A stretch of DNA of 18,855 nt from Spiro-02 sp964465155. Its GTDB lineage: Bacteria; Spirochaetota; Spirochaetia; Sphaerochaetales; Sphaerochaetaceae. Under the pieces are notes generated by a model. That model searched no databases. It saw only the letters and a program-made list of their open reading frames with translations, and was not told the DNA's origin. This document shows, one piece after another, positions 14,562 to 18,855 of the stretch. Where the stretch lies: the NCBI GenBank assembly GCA_964465155.1, contig CAYXIH010000044.1:1-18855 (forward strand). The letters are read 5' to 3'. The translations under genes were made by a program, and so were the position numbers. Position 1 is the stretch's first letter, and the number at the start of each line of letters is the position of its first letter.

Positions 14562-16316
14562 TTACTGATCCTTATACTTTTGGGCAACCAGGAAGCGCTT
14601 GATCTTCTTGGTGCTGGTCATGGGCATAGCCTCGTTGATGACAGTCACCTTGGAAATCTTCTTGTACGGCGGCACTTCCTTGTTGATCTCCTCAACAATC
14701 TCATTGATCCTTGCACGGACAGCCTGGGCTGCCTCCACTGCATCCGGATGCTGCTTTTCGACATCATTGCGGAAGGATTCGGAAGGATAGAAGATTGCGC
14801 GGATACCCTCGGCATGGGTCTTTACATCGGTGATGTACCCCAACACGCAGACTTGGTCAACTTCACCGTAGAGCTGGAAGTGGTCCTCGATCTCCTCGGG
14901 GAACACGTTCTTGCCACCATCGGTGACGATGACGTTCTTGGCACGCCCGGTAAGATAGACATAGTCCTTGGAATCGATATGGCCCACGTCGCCAGTATTG
15001 AGCCAGCCATCGGCATCGAGGATTTCAGCAGTTGCTTCAGGATTCTTGTAGTATCCCATCATGATCATCGGTCCGCGCAGGTAGATCACACCGTTGCCAT
15101 CGGCATCGGGGTTGACTATCTTGGCCTCGCATTGCGGTACCAATTTACCAACGGAAGTCTCCTCATAGGCGAAAATTGGATTGAGGGTAACAATCGGGGA
15201 AGTCTCGGTCAGGCCATAGCCCTGGACGAAGTCAATTCCCAATTCGTTGAACTTCTTGAACGTCGAGGGAGGAAGCGGACCACCGCCACAGATACAAATC
15301 CTGTTTGTATCGAGGGAGAGGTTCTTCAGCAAGAAGCCAAACCACTTGTGGCCTGGGTTGACCTTGAACACCTTCTTGACGAATCCGCTGATGCCCATCA
15401 GTCCACGGATCAAGCCATAGACCAGCGCACCCTTCTTCTTCACACCATCCATCAGGCCACCAAGCATCTTGTTGAAGAGCATCGGTACGCCCAAGAACAT
15501 GGTGACCTTCCCTTCCTTGAGTTCCTTCAGGACCTGAGAAATGACAAGCTTCTTGCCAAAGACAGTTTCTGCACCGACGCTGAACGACTCAATGAAGACT
15601 GCCAACATGGTATATGCATGGTGGATAGGCAGGATTGCATAGAATACGTCGGTACTGTAGATGTTCATGTTCCCTTGTGCCAGATAGCAGTCGGCGATGA
15701 GGTTGCGGTGGGACAACATGACGCCTTTGGGGATACCGGTTGTTCCGCTGGTAAAGAGGATAGCTGCAAGTTCTTCTTCCTTGGCCTTGGTGCGGGGCTG
15801 TTCCTCTGCAATCTGGCAGTCAAGGATATATGGGGTACCCTTTGGTTCAAGGCAGACTGTATTGGTCAAACCTACAGAGCCATCTGCATCCACGGATGCC
15901 AGACAGTCTTCATCGGCGAGGAGGAACTTCACACCTGCGAACGCCATCTGACGGTCGAGGTCAGCAGCGGAAAGTGCATGGTCAAGGGGAACGACTACTG
16001 CACCTGCAAAACCGACTGCAAGGAATGCAATTGCCCATTCGGGGCTATTCTTGCCACAGACGGCGACACGGTCACCGCTCTTGACCCCATTGAGGAGCAT
16101 ATAGTTGGCGACACCCTTGATCGTTGCCAATGCTTGGGTATAGTTGAAAGAAAGTGGCTTGGGTACGAAAGCATGGAAGCACGCATTCTTGGGATAGCGG
16201 GCCGTTGAAATCTCAAATGCCTCTGGAACAGTCGGCCATTCGCCTTTGAAATAGGTGCCCTTGTATTGTGCAAGGAAATCCCAAGGGGTGGGATTGTGCT
16301 TCAGTTTCTTACTCAT
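14562..16316 (-). CDS. Long-chain acyl-CoA synthetase (AMP-forming, FadD-like)
   Basis: Activates fatty acids with ATP and CoA through an acyl-adenylate, at the membrane or in the cytoplasm. It has 584 residues. ANL-family motifs in order: TSGTTG-IPKG at 189 onward, GYGLTETS at 366-373, then TGDVGHID, TGRAKNVIVTDGGKNVFPEEIE, and a C-terminal catalytic lysine in TSTKKIKR (about K571). The frame reaches ATG codons at 16367 and 16355, but only ATG 16316 has a GGAGG site (9 bases away), and the predicted transcription start lies near 16373. In spirochaetes such enzymes often serve uptake and reuse of exogenous fatty acids for lipids rather than beta-oxidation; that role is inferred. Confidence 0.93.
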   Translation of the reverse strand: MSKKLKHNPTPWDFLAQYKGTYFKGEWPTVPEAFEISTARYPKNACFHAFVPKPLSFNYTQALATIKGVANYMLLNGVKSGDRVAVCGKNSPEWAIAFLAVGFAGAVVVPLDHALSAADLDRQMAFAGVKFLLADEDCLASVDADGSVGLTNTVCLEPKGTPYILDCQIAEEQPRTKAKEEELAAILFTSGTTGIPKGVMLSHRNLIADCYLAQGNMNIYSTDVFYAILPIHHAYTMLAVFIESFSVGAETVFGKKLVISQVLKELKEGKVTMFLGVPMLFNKMLGGLMDGVKKKGALVYGLIRGLMGISGFVKKVFKVNPGHKWFGFLLKNLSLDTNRICICGGGPLPPSTFKKFNELGIDFVQGYGLTETSPIVTLNPIFAYEETSVGKLVPQCEAKIVNPDADGNGVIYLRGPMIMMGYYKNPEATAEILDADGWLNTGDVGHIDSKDYVYLTGRAKNVIVTDGGKNVFPEEIEDHFQLYGEVDQVCVLGYITDVKTHAEGIRAIFYPSESFRNDVEKQHPDAVEAAQAVRARINEIVEEINKEVPPYKKISKVTVINEAMPMTSTKKIKRFLVAQKYKDQ

Positions 16317-16379
16317 GACAGGTTTTCCTCCATACCGATTTTCCTGATGGTGCATGGATAACTCCATGACTTCAAGCTA

Positions 16380-16408
16380 ACTATATTTCGGTGGCAAAGA
16401 AAGTTCAA
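16380..16408 (-). promoter_or_regulatory. Promoter for the acyl-CoA synthetase-yhbY unit
   Basis: On the minus strand TTGAAC (16408-16403, 4/6) and TATAGT (16385-16380, 5/6) are separated by exactly 17 bases. The start near 16373 gives a leader of about 57 bases before ATG 16316. Confidence 0.5.
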
Positions 16409-16485
16409 GACTCGAACAATACAAATTATCATATTTCGTCAATATGTAATTTTTATCTCGCTTGCAGACAAGATAGCCATAATGC

Positions 16486-16508
16486 AAAAAACCCGGCGAA
16501 ACACCGGG
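16486..16508 (-). terminator. Intrinsic terminator after the xylulokinase gene
   Basis: Read on the minus strand, a GC-rich stem (CCCGGTG pairing with CGCCGGG, one G-U pair, three-base loop) is followed by TTTTTT. It lies about 30 bases past the xylulokinase stop and separates that gene from the acyl-CoA synthetase unit. Confidence 0.88.
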
Positions 16509-16538
16509 GATCTGCATCGAAATGGAAAAGCTTGTCCT

Positions 16539-18011
16539 CTATTCGAACAATGGGGAGAGCGCCTGCAGGTACTCTTTCCATACAGCATAGTGCTGCATGT
16601 ACTGGGCATGCCGTTCCTCATTGGGCATACATGACTTGGCAGGGTCATAGGAGACATGGTCTGCGGCAATTGCCTTCAGGGATGTACCAGTAGCTGCGGA
16701 CAGTGCCTGCAGGGCTGCACCGAAGGCTGCAGCCTCAGCTATCATGGGTACACGGACGGGCAAGTTTGCCATGTCGCTGACCATCTTCCTCCACACAGGA
16801 CTGTTCGCACCTCCTCCGATGAGGTTGATCCCCGTGGCTACGAATCCCAGCTCATGGAAGGAATCGAGTCCCATCATCATCGAGTAGGTAGCTCCTTCAA
16901 TCGAACTGCGCGCAATATTGGCTGGAGTGACATTTGTTGCCGTCATGCCACACAATGTCCCCTTCCCTTGTGGCAGATTCGGAGAACGCTCGCCGTTGAA
17001 GTATGGGATCAACAGCAATCCACCAGCTCCGATTGGAGAAGATTCGGCCATGGTATCGAACTCACGCACTCCGACAGCCAGAAGCTGGCGCATCACCTCG
17101 GTAGCAACGGTACAGTTCATGGTGCACAACAGCGGCAGGAACGAGTCGGTGGAAGAGCGGAAAGCTGCCAAGCAACCACTGGGGTCTACTATTGGGACGT
17201 CGGAACATCCGAACAACGTTCCGGAAGTCCCCAGGCTCATCGTGAGCATCCCGCTGTCCACACACCCAGTTCCTATGGCGCCCATCATGTTGTCGCCACC
17301 ACCGCAGCTCACCTGTACCGATGCTCCCAACCCAAGTCGTTCCGCCACCTCGGGGACCACCGTCCCCAGGATACCCAGCGAACTGGGGAGGATCTGAGGA
17401 ATCTTCTGAAACAGGGAGGGATCGATTGCATCTACGAGCTGGGTATCCCACGTTCCCGTGCGGATGTCCATCAGGCCCGTGCCGGAGGCATCGCCCCACT
17501 CCATGGCAGGGACATGCGTCAGGTACCAGTTGATATAGTCATGGGGCAAGAACACATGCTCCATCAAGGAGAATGCTGTTGGATATTGCTGCTTGAACCA
17601 GAGGATCTTGCTTGCGGTGTATCCAGGAAGGACGGCGTTGCCAGTCCGGTTGCGGACTGCTTCCTCTCCCCCGCAGGCATCCATGAGTGTCGAGCACTGA
17701 GCGCTGGTCGATGTATCGCACCACAGCTTCACACTGTGCATGACCTTGCCTTGATCATCGACAGGGACAAATCCATGCTGTTGTCCTGAGACTCCTACTG
17801 TCTCGATCTTCTTGCGTATCGCAGGATCGATGGCATCAAAGCATGAGACCATTGCATCCACCCACCAAGAGGCCTCCTGCTCGCGCGTTCCATCCTCTGC
17901 GCTGATGAGCTGCAATGGGCATGAAGCCTGTGCGACAATTTTCTTGGCAATACTATCGTAGCAGACCACCTTCACGCTCTGGGTCCCAAAATCAATTCCA
18001 CATGCAATCAT
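16539..18011 (-). CDS. xylB: Xylulokinase (FGGY carbohydrate kinase)
   Basis: Phosphorylates D-xylulose to xylulose 5-phosphate with ATP, feeding the pentose phosphate pathway. It has 490 residues, the normal XylB length. FGGY features: GIDFGTQSVK near the start (5-14), SGQQHG, LPHDYINW, DASGT, the catalytic-base motif GGGDN with D240, SLGTSG, PYFNGERSPN and EGATYSMM, all lining up with E. coli XylB as remembered. The frame is open to 18218, but ATG 18011 has an AGGAG site 8 bases upstream and starts exactly at the conserved MIACGIDFGT. It has its own promoter and terminator and so is monocistronic. Another FGGY sugar (for example another ketose) is possible, but the SGQQHG and GERSPN motifs favour xylulose. 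Confidence 0.9.
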   Translation of the reverse strand: MIACGIDFGTQSVKVVCYDSIAKKIVAQASCPLQLISAEDGTREQEASWWVDAMVSCFDAIDPAIRKKIETVGVSGQQHGFVPVDDQGKVMHSVKLWCDTSTSAQCSTLMDACGGEEAVRNRTGNAVLPGYTASKILWFKQQYPTAFSLMEHVFLPHDYINWYLTHVPAMEWGDASGTGLMDIRTGTWDTQLVDAIDPSLFQKIPQILPSSLGILGTVVPEVAERLGLGASVQVSCGGGDNMMGAIGTGCVDSGMLTMSLGTSGTLFGCSDVPIVDPSGCLAAFRSSTDSFLPLLCTMNCTVATEVMRQLLAVGVREFDTMAESSPIGAGGLLLIPYFNGERSPNLPQGKGTLCGMTATNVTPANIARSSIEGATYSMMMGLDSFHELGFVATGINLIGGGANSPVWRKMVSDMANLPVRVPMIAEAAAFGAALQALSAATGTSLKAIAADHVSYDPAKSCMPNEERHAQYMQHYAVWKEYLQALSPLFE

Positions 18012-18024
18012 GGCAAAACTCCTG

Positions 18025-18042
18025 TATGTGCACGAGCACATA
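18025..18042. promoter_or_regulatory. Palindrome over the xylB transcription start, putative operator
   Basis: TATGTGC and GCACATA form a perfect 7-base-pair inverted repeat around ACGA. It begins three bases after the -10 hexamer and covers the predicted start near 18040, a typical repressor position. The regulator is unknown; the LacI-type protein just upstream is a natural candidate. As RNA it would also form a hairpin ahead of the AGGAG site. Confidence 0.5.
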
Positions 18043-18045
18043 TAG

Positions 18046-18074
18046 ATTATTGAGCCATTATCACTGTTTGTCAA
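18046..18074 (-). promoter_or_regulatory. Near-consensus promoter for xylB
   Basis: On the minus strand a perfect TTGACA (18074-18069) is followed after 17 bases by AATAAT (18051-18046, 5/6). It lies in the 74-base gap after the LacI-type gene, so xylB can be transcribed apart from it. The strength of the match suggests that a repressor holds it down. Confidence 0.7.
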
Positions 18075-18085
18075 TGAAATTTGAG

Positions 18086-18855
18086 CTAGAGGTTCTGTGC
18101 TATCTTGATGATGTTGCGCGTCTGCCAACCTTGGGGCGTGACCCCACCGACAATCATGTCGCACACCTGCTTCATCGCCTGGTACCCCTGGACATACGGC
18201 TCCTGGCACACGGTGCACTCAATGAGTCCATCAGTCACCATCTGCCGTGTCGCAGGGATGTCGTCAAAGGTGAGGATACGGACACCTGGCTTCTTGAAAC
18301 CAAGTTCCTTGACCGCGCGCAATGTCCCCTCGACACCAGCTGCGGCAACAAAGATACAGTTTATCTGAGGATTCGACTTGAGGATTCCCAGTGTCAGCTC
18401 GTAGGCTTTCTCATCGCTGTCCAGACACTCCTCAAGTGCATTGAGGTGGTATGGGATGCTCTTGGTCCGCAGCGTCGAGGTGAATCCCGCGATGCGGTCA
18501 TTGTGCCCCTTGATGCTCTTGGAGCCTGTGATGATCATCATCTCCAGCGGACCTGCAGTCATCAGCGACAGGACACCTGCGGAGGTACATCCAGCTTCAT
18601 AGTAGTCGCTTCCGAAATAGCAGAGCCGCTTGGTATTGTTCAGGTCGGTATTGACCGTCACCACGGGAATTCCCTTGCGGATGATGGTGTCGATCAATTC
18701 CCTCACTTGTGGTACATCTACAGAAGAGATGCACAAGGCTTTGCATCCAGCTTCCACCAAGGCCTTGATAGCCTCAATATGCTCTTTGGCATCATACCCT
18801 TTGACCATGGAGAGCTCGACTCTGAAACCAAAGTCGGAGTACTCCTTCTCTGCAT
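18086..18855 (-). CDS. LacI/periplasmic sugar-binding-type protein, 5' end outside the window
   Basis: Only the last 255 or so residues are present; the reading frame is open to the right edge. The visible part is a type I periplasmic-binding fold (Peripla_BP_4/LacI effector domain): VEAGCKALCISSVD, KGIPVVTVNTDL, YFGSDYYEAG, MIITGSKSIKGHNDRIAGF, INCIFVAAAG and RILTFDDIPATRQMVTDGLIECTV in two lobes. The wording of the SDYYEAG segment is commoner in DNA-binding LacI-type regulators, but the N-terminus that would show a helix-turn-helix or a signal peptide lies outside. Adjacent to xylB and its palindrome, so a pentose-responsive repressor is plausible. Confidence 0.85.
   Translation of the reverse strand, partial: AEKEYSDFGFRVELSMVKGYDAKEHIEAIKALVEAGCKALCISSVDVPQVRELIDTIIRKGIPVVTVNTDLNNTKRLCYFGSDYYEAGCTSAGVLSLMTAGPLEMMIITGSKSIKGHNDRIAGFTSTLRTKSIPYHLNALEECLDSDEKAYELTLGILKSNPQINCIFVAAAGVEGTLRAVKELGFKKPGVRILTFDDIPATRQMVTDGLIECTVCQEPYVQGYQAMKQVCDMIVGGVTPQGWQTRNIIKIAQNL

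Noticed and set aside
14580..16208. 542-codon open frame antisense to the acyl-CoA synthetase gene
   Set aside because: Long antisense openness follows from codon bias in the real gene; the minus-strand frame carries every ANL motif and the antisense product has no recognisable domain.
16317..16367. Upstream ATG starts of the acyl-CoA synthetase (16367, 16355)
   Set aside because: They lack a Shine-Dalgarno site and fall almost on the predicted transcription start; ATG 16316 has GGAGG at good spacing.
18012..18218. 69-residue N-terminal extension of xylulokinase
   Set aside because: The conserved FGGY start MIACGIDFGT lies at 18011 with a good Shine-Dalgarno site, and the extension would cover the promoter and the end of the LacI-type gene.

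Overview
The window is ordinary chromosomal DNA of a saccharolytic, probably fermentative bacterium. By gene style and content it looks most like a free-living or gut spirochaete of the Sphaerochaeta type: a CUT1 sugar ABC transporter without its own ATPase, ROK- and LacI-type sugar regulators, cytoplasmic glycosidases, a KtrAB/TrkAH potassium system, a 7TM-type GGDEF protein and a small azoreductase-like flavoprotein. That assignment is inferred from remembered protein style, not from a search. I see no rRNA, tRNA, CRISPR array, prophage or insertion sequence, and every complete gene looks intact.

Left part (1-5270, + strand). A 19-bp sequence is repeated three times at the left edge. It precedes a potassium-uptake pair (TrkH/KtrB channel, TrkA/KtrA regulator). 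A GH2 beta-mannosidase follows with its own extended -10 promoter, and a small FMN oxidoreductase is coupled to it. Next (5245-7607, - strand) is a two-gene unit that converges on and overlaps the oxidoreductase: a 7TM-DISM-like GGDEF diguanylate cyclase followed, five bases later, by a multi-pass membrane protein I cannot identify.

Centre (7784-14202). A divergent sugar-utilisation locus. On the - strand run a ROK regulator, two CUT1 permeases and a solute-binding protein, ending in a good intrinsic terminator. On the + strand a GH20 beta-N-acetylhexosaminidase is read away from them. Two similar inverted repeats of the ROK/XylR operator style lie in the divergent region and over the predicted start site of a separate promoter for the binding protein. 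The likely working model is import of an N-acetylhexosamine-containing oligosaccharide, cytoplasmic cleavage by GH20 and control by the ROK protein. The ATPase must come from elsewhere in the genome.

Right part (14215-18855, - strand). A long-chain acyl-CoA synthetase and the ribosome-assembly RNA-binding protein YhbY form one unit with a clear promoter. A xylulokinase has a near-consensus promoter, a palindrome over its predicted start site and its own terminator. A LacI/periplasmic-binding-type protein runs off the right edge.

The most interesting signals are regulatory. Three genes (trkH, the ROK gene, the GH20 gene) lack a Shine-Dalgarno sequence and have promoter-like hexamers that place transcription start at or next to the ATG, suggesting leaderless mRNAs. 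Operon-internal genes have strong Shine-Dalgarno sites. No gap of more than 300 bases lacks a gene. The largest (7608-7858, 9206-9434, 16317-16538, 12502-12666) hold promoters, operators and hairpins described below.
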